Shown: positions 1 to 10,667 of the stretch, piece by piece
How the letters are laid out: each line of letters opens with the position of its first letter
How positions within the stretch are numbered: the first letter of the stretch is position 1
Assembly (NCBI RefSeq): GCF_050908995.1
Contig: NC_135121.1
Location: forward strand, 558,001-622,000
From: Andrena cerasifolii
Lineage: Eukaryota; Arthropoda; Insecta; Hymenoptera; Andrenidae
DNA: 64,000 nt
Direction: 5' to 3'
Program-made: the position numbers and the translations under genes
Notes under the pieces: generated by a model
Seen by the model: only the letters and a program-made list of their open reading frames with translations
Told to the model about the DNA's origin: nothing
The model's database searches: none

Positions 1-75
1 CTGCCCTACACAGGCACCGTAAGTGTGGACCACATGAAACCCTGGGGTCGCGATGAGCATGACAGTTGTAATTAG
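1..75 (+). pseudogene. C-terminal tail of a retrotransposon pol (fragment)
   Basis: The first 24 codons are open and end in TAG at 73-75. The peptide contains PYTGTVSVDHMKPW, which resembles the end of an LTR-retrotransposon polyprotein just after the integrase C-terminal domain. Everything upstream lies outside the window, so family and integrity are unknown. It could belong to a different element from the Gypsy that starts near 480. The call rests on one short motif. Confidence 0.35.
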
Positions 76-480
76 CTTTTGTGTTTCATACATTTTCGTA
101 TTATTTGTTTGCGGTAATCATTAATTAGATGTACTAAATCCTGTTAGCGTTAAGTAGTCTTAAGATGTAAACATTTATGTAACCAGAGATGAGTGACGCG
201 TGTAGTAATCGCGAATTTGTTAGTCGTCGTGTGATCACAGTCGTATGTATGTATGTATGTATGTATGACCGGGACGTTCATACTGTCAGGACGGCCGAGC
301 TGTAGGAGATTTTGCCGCCGTGGCCAGTAACAAAAACCAACCGTCGCGTAGCGACGAGCAAACGGCCCGGCGAGAGAGCTTCTTCTCACGGATCGCGTGC
401 GGTGCGGATGTGCATGACAATAACCTATAATCGAAGTGTTCAATTAATGTTTCCTTTTTTCTAATCCTAATCGACTCCTT
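76..480. other. Unassigned stretch with a short GTAT microsatellite
   Basis: No supported gene. There is a (GTAT)n run at about 243-266. The GC-rich block around 288-415 could be part of an LTR or leader of the flanking retrotransposon, but no boundary or TSD is visible. Confidence 0.3.
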
Positions 481-499
481 TCGACACGTAACTCCCCTA

Positions 500-626
500 C
501 AGAAACAAACTACCTCACTTTTGCCAACTGTGCGCCGGGCAGTCGTTCCAGCGATACATAAATCGCGCGCTGGATGATTTGGATTTCGCATTCGTCTACA
601 CTGATGACATTTTGTGGTTGCGTCGG
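500..626 (+). pseudogene. Gypsy reverse transcriptase, central part up to YxDD
   Basis: Translation gives AGQSFQRYINRALDDLDFAF followed by VYTDDIL. This matches the Gypsy RT segment that runs from the (N/C)A.Q.FQR motif into the YxDD catalytic box. The frame is disturbed just upstream. The sequence stops at 626, where the 6-bp target duplication CGTCGG and the inverted-repeat element begin. Coding resumes at 7374. Confidence 0.75.
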
Positions 627-653
627 AGTAGTATGACAAGGGGGATTCTAATT

Positions 654-701
654 CAAATTTGAGTTTCAAGGTCATGATCATGACCTTGAAACTCAAATTT
701 G
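654..701. repeat. Perfect 48-bp palindrome at the left end
   Basis: Positions 654-677 are the exact reverse complement of 678-701, centred on TCATGATCATGA. The right end of the host element (7330-7360) reads straight through without it, so it is an extra palindromic insert in the left terminus only. Confidence 0.95.
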
Positions 702-1036
702 AAAATTTGTTTTTTTGTCGGCGGGCTGGCGGCGGATGACGTCATAGAGATGGCGGAGTGGTGGGGGGTATCATCGAGGAGGAGGAGGAGGAACCGCGGG
801 GTGACGGTGCAGGCGTATCATCGAGGAGGAGGAGGAGGAGGAACCGCGGGTGACGGTGCGCTACTCTGGAGCGTGGTACAGACTGTCGGTAAGGAAGGTG
901 CTACTCTGGAGCGTGGTACAACAGACTGTCGGTAAGGAAGGAAATATTAATTTTATGATATTAATATAAATGAAAAAACTTCTCGGGGCGACGGGGCTCG
1001 AACCCAAGACCTCCGCGGTACGAGTCAGCCGCCTAA

Positions 1037-4000
1037 TTTTTTTTTTCAAAAGCGTTTTATTCAGGTACAAAGTTACAATATCACAGTGTACTAAGGTAGT
1101 GAATACTCTACGATAGTGGTCATGTAGGGATTTTACAATGAGATTGCCTGATCGCAGAGGCGACGCTCGCATATCTGTAAAACTAACTTTGGTGTTGTCA
1201 TCTTATGTTGTATTAGCAGTTGCGTTTTCTTAGATTATTTATTTGGTATGTGCTTAACCTATCATAGACTAATACAAGAGATTTTGTCCAAGAGCGAAAG
1301 CTTTTCAGCTTCACACAAATGGCGCGGATAGTACTTTAGACCTCATGAGGCTGGGCAAACGTGTTTAACGTACATTCGCTCTCATATTTACACACATACA
1401 CACACACGCACATACACACACATACGTACTCATCATATACACTTAGATCTATTTGGATATTTACATATTTACATATTTACAATGAATATATGTCTTTTAG
1501 GATTTTGGTAGGTCGCGGCTATTGTCCGTATCAGTTTGATATGTGTGAAGTGGGGACTAGTTATTCAACCACCAGTAGCGTTTGGTGTCTTTGTGGTAGT
1601 TATTTTTAGTGTCTCTTATTGGGAGATCCATGTTGTATACAAGATGGACTCTTGTGTCAGAACGGTTGGTGTTCGCAGGGTACAATATTTTTTTGTCGCT
1701 GGTTTTTCTATTGATGTGGTAGATAATCGGTATGTTTTCGCTATCGGTTATTCTGCCTGACTTGTCTAATAAGGGGAAAGCCTCGGGTGGAATGTGGCCT
1801 GTGCTGAGTGTTTGTAGGTAGTATTCATCGTTTGGGTAGAGAGAGCTATGTATGAGGTTGTTGTCTTTAATTTTTGAGATATTCGCAAAGTAGTCTCTCG
1901 TGAGCTTTATGATGTGGCTGTCTATTCTCGGGATATCTGCTGCGTCGTACAAGTTTTTGCAGCTTTCGTAGTGTTTGAAATTAGATTTTTCGCTTCTGTA
2001 TATGGAGGTGCAGGCTCTTAGGCATTTTCTTTCAAATATTCTAATTTTTTCCATTTGGTGTGGGCTCGTATTATACCAAATGGGGCAGCCATAGGTAACA
2101 ATGGGCCTTATTAGTAGCATATAGCATATCTTTTTTATTTTTGGATTTAGATAGTTGGAGAGGAAAAGCCTACTGTTTGCCATAAATGCTTTTCTGGCTT
2201 TTTCGAGTTGGATCGTTATGTGTTGGTTTAGTAGGAGGCGATCGTCAAGATATACACCCAGGTATCTCACTGTGTTCTTGTGTGGAATAGGGGTATTGTC
2301 CGATTTAATGCCGAAAGTTTTATATGTATTACGAAAGGTGCTGCTTTGGTTTTTAATTTTTTGTCTGAACAGTATGGATTCGCATTTTAGGGGATTTATC
2401 TTTAGTTTCCATGTTTTATAGAAGTCATTGATTTTGTTAAAGATTGTTTGCATTTTCTCTTGGAGTTTTTTTACGCTTTTTCCTTTTATGTATATGATTA
2501 GATCATCCGCGAAGAGGATCACTTTGGTGTCCGTTGAGTCCGGAATACCAAAGAGATTTGGGATGTCGGCGTTAAAGAAATTAAAGAGGACAGGCGCAGT
2601 TACTGTTCCTTGTTGGAGCCCGTCTGCGACGCTGAATGTGGTATTTGGACTTGAGTTGTTGGTTGATGTATAGAATTTTTTGTTCTGGAGCATATTTGCT
2701 AAAATTTTTAAAATGTAGGTTGGACAATCTTTTTTATGTAGTTTGTATAGTAGGCCTTTTATCCAAACCGTGTCAAACGCCTTTTCCAGATCAATGAGGC
2801 AGGCAGCTACGATTTCTTTATTATGTAGTGAAGCGTTTACATCTGATGTTAGTTTTTGTAGGGCATGGACTGTGCTTAGTTTGTGACGGAATCCAAATTG
2901 AATGTCTGGGATAAGGCTATTCTTTTGGTAAAATCTCTCCAGTGCGTTTTTGAGGAGGATTTCGAAGACTTTAGAAATGTTAGGTAGCAGGCTTATAGGT
3001 CGGTAGCTGGATGGGTATGCAGGGTTTTTCCCTTTTTTGCAGATTGGGATGACTTTGGCCGTTTTCCAGGCGTTTGGGAAGTAGTAGTTGTTAAGACAGT
3101 TATTGAAAATGATGTTGTAGTCGTAGTAGAGACAGAAGGGTAGGTTTTTGAGGACAATGTTAGGTATTTTATAGGGGCCAGAGGATTTTTTATTGTTGAG
3201 TTTCTTGAATAAGTTGAAGGTTTCAATGGGGTTTGAAAAGTAGTTTTGATCATCATTTCAGGTTGGGGCTGATGCCGGGTTTTTTTCTGAGAACTGGACT
3301 AAGTTATTATTGATTGGTATGTTGGTTTCGGTGTTTCTAGTGAGATTCTCGTAGTGGTTTTCAATTATTTCTATAAGTCTGTCTTTACCTAGGTCCTTGT
3401 TTTGTGTGTAGACGGAAGCGAAATTGGCACTTATTACGTTTAATTTGTCGGTTTCGTTTGTTATTATGTAGTTGCCCTTTTCGTTTTTTTGTAGCGAATT
3501 TGGTGTGATTTTTGCTTCCGCTAGTAGGTCTGTTCTGTTGGCTTCGATTTCTATGTTTGGGATTACTATTTTATTTGTTTTTCTGAAGATGGGGTTTAGT
3601 TGAGGAAACGTTTTGGTCGGATTTAATGGGATTTTCCGGATTTTATTTTCCCAATAAGTGTTGGCGGATTTTTGGAATTCTTGTCGGAGTGTGGTCTTGC
3701 AGTTTTTAATTAGAGATTTTGTTTCGTTGATGATATTATGAGCTTGGGAAGATGGTTGTCTGAATTCGTTGAATAGGATCGATAATAGTTTTTTTTTTAT
3801 TTTAAGGAGTTTTTTAATTTTGCTGTTTAGGTATAGTTCTGACGAGTTGTAATCTGTGTGTTTAGGTACTTGTCTATTGATTGCATTTAGTATGATTTCG
3901 TTCATGATTGAGAGATGGTTGTCGATTTCTTGATTTGATAGGTTTCTATTTTGGGGTATGAACGTCGTGTAGTTTTTACTTATATCGCTTTTAAAGGCGG

Positions 4001-4348
4001 GCCAGTCTGTTTTGTTGAACCGTAGGGGATTTTCTGGTGTGGTGAAAAAGATTTTGTCGTCTGTTTTTGGTAGGGAGAATTGTATGTTAATTGCTCTATG
4101 GTCGCTATCCATGTCGATGGTTGGGATTGTACCATCATTATTTAACATATGGAGTTTTATTCTACTGTCAACTAGGCCTATGTCTAGGTGGGAATTGCCT
4201 CTATGGAAGGTCGGGGTGTTTGTTCCTTTTAGTAACATTCTGTATTTTGTGCTATTTGAGTTTATCCAGTTTAACAATGCCAGGCCTCTGCCGTTGTGGT
4301 ATGGGTTGTTCCAGTACTGGTGTTTGGCGTTTAGGTCGCCTGCCAGGA
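1037..4348 (-). mobile_element. 5'-truncated Jockey-like non-LTR retrotransposon
   Basis: The minus-strand element has its A tail at the left (T run 1037-1046) and its truncated 5' end at 4348. A 14-bp TSD, AGTCAGCCGCCTAA, lies at 1023-1036 and 4349-4362. It encodes the end of an endonuclease domain and a full reverse transcriptase. The insertion lies within the tRNA-like sequence of the left arm of the 627-7367 element. Exact TSD and tail mark it as a single target-primed insertion, younger than its host element. Confidence 0.9.
1557..4348 (-). pseudogene. Jockey-like ORF2: endonuclease end plus reverse transcriptase
   Basis: Reading minus from about 4348, the frame starts inside the APE-type endonuclease (SHLDIGLV, then SDHRAI). 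It continues into RT with the fingers/palm motifs SSYRPISLLPNISK, QFGFRH and DLEKAFDTVW, then the catalytic FADDLIIY, and ends at 1557-1559. The whole 2.8 kb stays in one frame except for a single TGA at 3258-3260. The copy is therefore disabled by 5' truncation plus one nonsense codon. The FADD box and the endonuclease-RT order fit the Jockey/I group; the exact clade was not tested. Confidence 0.85.
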
Positions 4349-4433
4349 AGTCAGCCGCCTAACCAACTCCCCCAAACGCCGTCTCTGACATTAGTCTTTT
4401 CCGAATGGTACATATAGCGAAACCAACGGAGCG

Positions 4434-4435
<2 letters not shown>

Positions 4436-4511
<76 letters not shown>

Positions 4512-4512
4512 G

Positions 4513-4556
<44 letters not shown>
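4436..4556. repeat. (CA)n microsatellite
   Basis: Nearly pure CA/CG dinucleotide tract in the left arm. Open frames across it are cysteine/valine runs with no coding meaning. The right arm has the matching (GT)n tract. Confidence 0.95.
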
Positions 4557-4558
<2 letters not shown>

Positions 4559-4934
4559 ACGTCGGCGTATAATAATTTATTTTCATGAGAAATTTTATCA
4601 GAAATTGTTTCGAACGATGTCGGGAAAGATCGGCGTTTCTCGACACCGCGTCTTTAGAATACCATTGTAAAATAAAAAATTATTGTATTTATTAACTCGT
4701 TCTTATAAATAGCGGAATTATTGCATAAAAATAAAATAAAATTCTTTGCATATGTATAGAAATTATTATATTTATTAAATCGATCTAATAAAATAGTGGA
4801 ATTATGTAAAATAAAATTGCTCACACATATAAGAATTATGCAGCGTCAACAAATCTTAAAAAATAGGCCGTGGGAGGAGGAACACGGGTAAATAAAGTTG
4901 AGAAATAATATACGTTTAAGAAATACATATATTG

Positions 4935-5390
4935 TTACAAATAATAATAATAATATAGAATATAGAATATAATAATAATAATAAATAATAGAATATAATA
5001 ATAATAAATAATAGAATATAAATATAAATATAAAAAAGAATATAATATAAAAAAAGAATATAATATAAAAAAGAATATAATATAAAAAAGAATATATAAA
5101 AAAAGAAAAAAAGAAGAATATAAAATACAATTAAATAATAATAAATATAAATAAAGAAGAATATATAAATATAAAAAGAATATATAAATATAAAAAAGAA
5201 TATAATATAAAAAAAGAATATAATATAAAAAAGAATATAATATAAAAAAGAATATAATATAAAAAAGAATATATAAAAAAAGAAAAAAAGAAGAATATAA
5301 AATACAATTAAATAATAATAAATATAAATAAAAAAAAAGAATATAAATATAAAAAAAAAGAACATAAATATAAAAATATAGAATAAATCT
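4935..5390. repeat. AT-rich minisatellite, left arm
   Basis: Degenerate repeats of AATATAA/AAAAAGAATATAATATAA type, with two long near-identical sub-blocks (about 5040-5110 and 5200-5280). Open frames here are phenylalanine/tyrosine/isoleucine runs from low-complexity DNA. Confidence 0.9.
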
Positions 5391-5512
5391 AGTGCGGCGA
5401 CCGCGGTGGTGATGGCGATGGCGAGCCCCAATCCGGTGACTACATCCTCGGCGACGGTTTCTTTCTGAGTGACATTTTTTCTTTCTGAGTGACATTTTTC
5501 TTGCGAAAAGAA

Positions 5513-6139
5513 ATGGGATTGTGGAGAATAGCCCCCGAGTGTCGAGGCAGCGCAGAGGTATGTACTTAACAGTATTTTTTTTAACATTTATTGCGTTTAA
5601 CCTTTGAAATCGTGTGAGATTAAAATCAGACGTTTGTATAAATATTATATCGCGGGTTTCTATGTTCCAGAACTCGCCACCCTCGTCACCCCCCGGACCG
5701 CCATCGCCACCACCGTCACCCCCGTCGCCGCGCGTGTGGTCACCGGATTGGGGCTCGCCGCAGCCATCGCCATCGCCGCCTTCGCCGCCTTCACCGCCGC
5801 TGCAAGTATGTAATACTTTGCATTTTTTTGCGTTTGATATTTAATATGTTTTGTATAGATATTATATCGATGTTTTGTGTGTTCTAGAACATATATTTTA
5901 TGATGAATGCGAGGCTGGTGGAGGATGAGGCACCGGCGCTGGTCGAGGAGGAGAATGCGGCGGGCCCCGTGATGGCGGCTCGGCTGCGGCAGCCTTGGCT
6001 GCCGTATCGGCGAGTGGGGCTAAGACGGCCGCGGCCCCCATCGCCACCGTCGCACGGCGTGCGACGGTTACGGCAGCCGCTGCCGCAGCCATCACCACCG
6101 CGGTCGCCGTCTCCGCCACAGCCACCATCGCCGCAATAG
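5513..6139 (+). CDS. Candidate three-exon proline-rich gene in the foldback loop
   Basis: Three GC-rich open segments join in one frame through canonical introns. Exon 1 is 5513-5557 (ATG, 15 codons, then GTATGT). Exon 2 is 5671-5805 (45 codons after TTCCAG, ending before GTATGT). Exon 3 is 5888-6139 (83 codons after TTCTAG, ending TAG). All junctions are phase 0 and the introns are 113 and 82 bp. The predicted 143-aa product is dominated by SPP/PSPP repeats, with an acidic patch early in exon 3 and an Arg/Pro-rich tail. No family is recognised. An inverted partial copy of exon 2 lies at about 5395-5455. The alternative is a GC-rich minisatellite that happens to look coding; the consistent phase argues for a real or recently real gene. 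Confidence 0.45.
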
Positions 6140-6525
6140 TTTTTTTTTCTTTTTTTATTTCTATTTTTATATTTTATATTTTCTATTTTATATTTTCTAT
6201 TTTATATTTATATTCATTTCTTTTTTATATTTTATATTTTCTACTTTATATTTTCTACTTTATATTTATATTCATTTCTTTTTTATTTTATACTTATATT
6301 TATTATTATTTAATTGTATTTTATATTTATTTTTATTTAATTGTATTTTATATTCTTCTTTTTTTTCTTTTTTTATATATTCTTTTTTATATTATATTCT
6401 TTTTTATATTTATATATTCTTTTTTATATTATATTCTTTTTTATATTACATTCTTTTTTATATTTATATTTATATTCTATTATTTATTATTATTATATTC
6501 TATATTATTTGTAACAATATATATA
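6140..6525. repeat. AT-rich minisatellite, right arm
   Basis: Inverted partner of the 4935-5390 array, with the same TATATTC/TTTTTTATATT words on the opposite strand. Its flank, 6530-6600, matches 4845-4925 inverted. Confidence 0.9.
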
Positions 6526-6895
6526 TTTCTTAAACGTATATTATTTCTCAATTTTATTTACCCGTGTTCCTCCTCCTCCCACGGCCTATTTTTTAAGATT
6601 TGTTGACGCTGCATAATTCTTATATGTGTGAGCAATTTTATTTTACATAATTCCACTATTTTATTAGATCGAGTTAATAAATATAATAATTTCTATACAT
6701 ATGCAAAGAATTTTATTTTATTTTTATGCAATAATTCCGCTATTTATAAGAACGAGTTAATAAATACAATAATTTTTTATTTTACAATGGTATTCTAAAG
6801 ACGCGGTGTCGAGAAACGCCGATCTTTCCCGACATCGTCCGAAACAATTTCTGATAAAATTTCTCATAAAAATAAATTATTATACGCCGACGTTG

Positions 6896-6925
6896 CGTGT
6901 GTGTGTGTGTGTGTGTGCGTGTGTG

Positions 6926-6974
<49 letters not shown>
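6896..6974. repeat. (GT)n microsatellite, right-arm partner
   Basis: Inverted counterpart of the CA tract at 4436-4556. It is shorter, as expected for independent slippage in the two arms. Confidence 0.95.
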
Positions 6975-6975
<1 letters not shown>

Positions 6976-7037
6976 ACATATGTGACGCTCCGTTGGTTTC
7001 GCTATATGTACCATTCGGAAAAGACTAATGTCAGAGA

Positions 7038-7110
7038 CGGCGTTTGGGGGAGCTGGTTAGGCGGCTGACTCGTACCGCGGAGGTCTTGGGTTCGAGCCCC
7101 GTCGCCCCGA
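7038..7110 (+). repeat. tRNA-Thr(CGT)-like sequence in the right arm
   Basis: It has a D-arm-like AGCTGGTTAG, an anticodon loop reading CTCGTAC (CGT, Thr), variable loop AGGTC, T-arm GGGTTCGAGCCCC (a good B box) and a T6 run at 7115-7120 that could end pol III transcription. The anticodon and D stems pair poorly, so it is not a functional tRNA but a tRNA-derived sequence. Its inverted partner in the left arm (about 979-1036 plus 4363-4389) is split by the Jockey-like insertion. Confidence 0.5.
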
Positions 7111-7373
7111 GAAGTTTTTTCATTTATATTAATATCATAAAATTAATATTTCCTTCCTTACCGACAGTCTGTTGTACCACGCTCCAGAGTAGCACCTTCC
7201 TTACCGACAGTTTGTACCACGCTCCAGAGTAGCGCACCGTCCCCCGCGGTTCCTCCTCCTCCTCCTCGATGATACCCCCCACCACTCCGCCATCTCTATG
7301 ACGTCATCCGCCGCCAGCCCGCCGACAAAAAACAAATTTGAATTAGAATCCCCCTTGTCATACTACTCGTCGG

Positions 7374-9440
7374 CCTCCCCGGAGGAGCATTCTACCCACT
7401 TGCGAGAGGTCATTCTGAGGCTGAAGAAGTTTCAGTTGCGTCTGAACGTGGAGAAATGCGTGTTCAGTGCGTCGGAGCAGGGGAATTCGTCCCACGGCTC
7501 GGAAAGTCGACGCCATCGCGGAGTTTCCAATGCCCGTTAACGTTATGCAGTTGCGTCGGTTCCTTGGCATGATAAATTTTTATCGTAGAAACCTGCCACG
7601 CTCGGCGAGTGCTCAGGCACCCTTAAACGCGTATCTTCGCGAATCTCATAAGTATGATAAACGAGCGATCGAGTGGACCGCCGAGGCGAGGGACGCGTTT
7701 GTGAAGATCAAGGCTGATCTGGCCAACGCGGCCTTACTGGTTCACCCTCGTAGCAACACAAGCATCCGCCTGGTCTCGGATGCGTCGGATTCTGCCATGG
7801 GCGCGGGGCTCGAACAACTGTCTTCGTTGCGAGTTTGAGAGCCTCTCGCGTTTTTCTTAAAAAGGTTTAATTCCGCACCGCTTAACTACAGCACATACGA
7901 TCGCGAACTCACAGCCATTTTCGAGGCAACTAAATATTTCCGTCCATTTGTTGAGGGTCGTGATTTCAGTATGGTTACCGACCACAAGCCATTGATTTAT
8001 GCATTCGCGCAGAGGGCCGATAAGGCGTCCCCTAGGCAGGTGCGTCAGCTGTCTTATATCGCGCAGTTTTCAACTAAAATAGAGCACGTGGCCGGTGTCG
8101 ACAACGTGGTCGCTGACGCGCTGTCGCGGGTTGACTCTTTGCGTTTGCCGGTGGAGCTCGAGCTCGTTCAGCTTGCGGAACTTCAGGAGGCCGATCAGCA
8201 ACTCCAGTTGATTCGCAAGTCCGCGGATTTCCCGTTAAAAATGAAAGCAATTCAGTGGGGACCGAATCATTCGACGATTTTCTGTGAAATTACCGGTGGG
8301 TCGATTCGTCCCTATATTCCTTCCGAGCCTTCGGGAAACAGTTTTCAATTTATTTCACCGACCAGCGCATCCGAGCGTGAAGGTCACGCACCGACTAATT
8401 CGACAGCGTTACGAGTGGCCGGATATGCAGCGCGACGTCGCGAAGTGGTGCAAGACATGCACGGACTGCCAACAGTCCAAAATATCGCGGCGTGTTAAAT
8501 TCTTGCCCGGTCAATTCGTGGCTCCTGATGGTAGTTTTGATCACGTTCACGTGGACATCGTGGGTCCCTTGCCAGAGCGTACGGTTATGGTTATTGCGTG
8601 ACTATGATGGATAGATTCTTCCGATGGGTGAAGGCAGTGCCCGTGCGGGAGGTGTCGGCTCAATCGGTCGCGGAGGTATTCTTTGATACTTGGGTTTCGC
8701 GTTACGAGGCTCCCAAGATTTTAACATCCGATCAGGGAGCTCAGTTCGAGTCGAGGTTGTGCTCCGCATTACTATCTTTGATCGGATGCGAGCGGATCCA
8801 CACTACGACTTATCACCCGACGAGCAACGGGTTGATTGAGCGATCGCACCGCGTTTTCAAGGCCGCGTTAATGTGTCATTCGGACACAAACTGGCCTAGT
8901 ACTTTGTCGACCGTGCTGCTCGGTCTTAGGACGCATGTGCGACTTGACACCGGCGCGTCCCCTGCCGAATTCTTGTACGGCGTGACTCTGCGACTGCCCG
9001 GCGAATTTTTCCTTCCGGAGGATTTAGTACCGGATCCGGACATTTTTGTCAATGAGTTTCGCGAACATATGCGTTTGGTGCGACCGGTACCAATTGCGCT
9101 CAAGTATAAGAGGCGTGCGATCGTTTTCAAGGAATTGCATACATGCTCTCATGTCTTCCTGCGGAACATGGTTAAGAAGTCTCTTGAAAGACCTTACACC
9201 GGTCCGCATAAAGTGTTGCAACGATTGAATGATCGAGTTTATAAGATTGAGGTAAACGGGGCGCCTAAATCCGTCTCTGTCGAGCTTCTGAAACCGGCCC
9301 ATCTAATCGCTGACGAACTCACGGATTCTGCACCGTCCCACGGAACGGACAGCGGTCCGTCCACATCAGCGAGCACCTTGCCCGTGCTGAAAACATATCA
9401 GCGCAAAAAGGTCGTGTTCGCGTCCGTTACCAAAGATTAG
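7374..9440 (+). pseudogene. Gypsy RT end, RNase H and integrase
   Basis: After the element at 627-7367, coding resumes with SASPEEHSTHLREVILRLKK (RT thumb/connection). RNase H motifs follow (LVSDASDSAMGAGLEQ near 7770; VTDHKPL at 7971). Then come an integrase HHCC finger (CKTCTDCQ), the core (HVDIVGPLP, LTSDQGAQFESR, YHPTSNGLIERSH) and a basic C-terminal tail ending TAG at 9438-9440. The frame breaks near 7510, 7838, 8300-8500 and 8598 (stop before the core). A typical Gypsy order with multiple lesions: a dead copy. Confidence 0.85.
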
Positions 9441-9762
9441 AATTATTACACTAAGACTGTGCATTTCATGCGTACCAAAGTATTGTGCAACTTATGTTCC
9501 TACACTGCGTGAAGTTTATTCTATTTTATATATATTTACAGTATTTTGTAGTTTGTAAGAATTACAATATTTTATTAGCGTACTACATGTTACGGTATGG
9601 AAGACAGTTTAACGCAAGCGCAACATTTCATGTACCGCGTCCGAACCATGTGCGGGACCACCTGCAGAATACAGAACCCGTTAACTGTTGCGGGTGATTA
9701 TTCTGTGATACCAGCACGAAGAATTTGTTCAACATCGACCTCAGGTCTTGGAGGGGGGGTGC

Positions 9763-10284
9763 TGTAGGGTCCATTGTATGGCACTGCATGTCTTTCGTCC
9801 CCCACTCCTCCGGTATGTGGAGAGTGGGGAGGCTCTCCGTGAAGACGGTGGGAGCCGCCATAATTCTCTCTTGCGCTAGCTCCGATGTTGATCGGACGCA
9901 TGGCGTACAAATATACGTTTCCGTATTCGTCGGGTATTCCGTGTTTTACTTCACCACACCTTAGTGAGTTTCTAGTCAAGTCAAGTGGCACCCTCACTGG
10001 GGCCAACAGGTTTTCGTCGTGCAATGTATGAATGGCTGCTGTCTGAAAGTATGTACGAACTGCGCAGTAGAGAAAAGATTGTAACAGAGTGCGTGCGTTT
10101 TGAATTTAGCTTATCCATAAAATTTAAGAGACCACGTGTCATTACTTAATAAATGATTATATACAGAGAGGTGAAGACGAATAAATAAATATTGTTTATG
10201 ACCATCTGCAAATTCCACTGTTTATTTAATAAAGAACAACAGTAAGGGACTTTTTGCCCAATGGTACCTCTATAAAACGACGTA
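9763..10284 (+). repeat. Probable 3' LTR with polypurine tract
   Basis: A purine tract (TTGGAGGGGGGGTGC, about 9748-9762) is directly followed by TGTAGGG, the usual PPT/LTR start. AATAAA-type signals occur at 10149-10155 and 10183-10190. The LTR end is not certain because a MITE occupies 10285-10665 and there is no second LTR in the window to compare. Confidence 0.5.
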
Positions 10285-10665
10285 CAGTATTTCCTCGTTA
10301 GCGACTCGATTTTGTGTACACGATACCGACTCTTCGCTATCCCCACCACTTTTGTCTCACTCTTGCCCGGCGAAAGCTGGAGCGAGATGGAACGAGAGCG
10401 AGCGAGAGGCACTGAAAGCGAGCGAGGACGGTACGAGACCGACGACGCGTTGATGTTTTGTCTCGCTCCGTCTTTCGGACGCCTGACATTCTGTCCTTTG
10501 CGCTTGCGACCATCGCGCACGCTCGCCGCGCACGCAGTGTTCCATCTCGCCCCCCCCCCCTCCGGCCAGAAAGAAGCGAGAAACGAACACTCGGAATTAG
10601 GGTTCTGTTCACGATATCGACTCAACGCCGGTCCCGACCAGCGAGTCGCTAACGAGACAATACTG
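10285..10665. mobile_element. mariner/Tc1-type MITE
   Basis: Inverted ends CAGTATT...AATACTG are flanked by TA on both sides (10283-10284, 10666-10667). The inner TIR continues CTCGTTAGCGACTCG. Related copies lie at 41283-41637, inside the TTAA elements (from about 15789 and 28151) and as a fragment at 55141-55232. No coding. Confidence 0.8.
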
Positions 10666-10667
10666 TA

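Larger units (their letters stand above)
627..7367. mobile_element. Long inverted-repeat (foldback) DNA element, 6.7 kb
   Basis: The ends are inverted copies beginning AGTAGTATGACAAGGGGGAT, and the element is flanked by CGTCGG at 621-626 and 7368-7373 (6-bp TSD). The arms continue inward for well over 1 kb once the nested Jockey-like insertion (1037-4348) is removed. Matching blocks include the tRNA-like sequence, the CA/GT microsatellites, 4560-4925 against 6530-6895, and the AT-rich arrays. The loop, about 5400-6140, is GC-rich and holds a possible spliced gene. No transposase is recognised, so it is probably non-autonomous and the superfamily is not assigned. Confidence 0.8.
480..10284 (+). 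mobile_element. Decayed Gypsy-type LTR retrotransposon, interrupted
   Basis: RT, RNase H and integrase coding pieces occur in order on the plus strand at about 500-626 and 7374-9440. They are followed by a polypurine tract and a probable 3' LTR. The RT is split immediately after the YTDD active-site motif by the 627-7367 element. Gag, protease and 5' LTR are not recognisable here. The right limit is unclear because a mariner-type MITE (10285-10665) sits in or next to the LTR. The copy is dead: besides the insertion it has several frameshifts. Confidence 0.75.

Noticed and set aside
4846..6606. Long Phe/Tyr/Ile-rich frames over the AT-rich arrays
   Set aside because: Low-complexity translation of a minisatellite, mirrored in the opposite arm.
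7038..7110. A functional tRNA-Thr gene
   Set aside because: Anticodon and D stems do not pair; only tRNA-like landmarks remain, so annotated as a tRNA-derived repeat.
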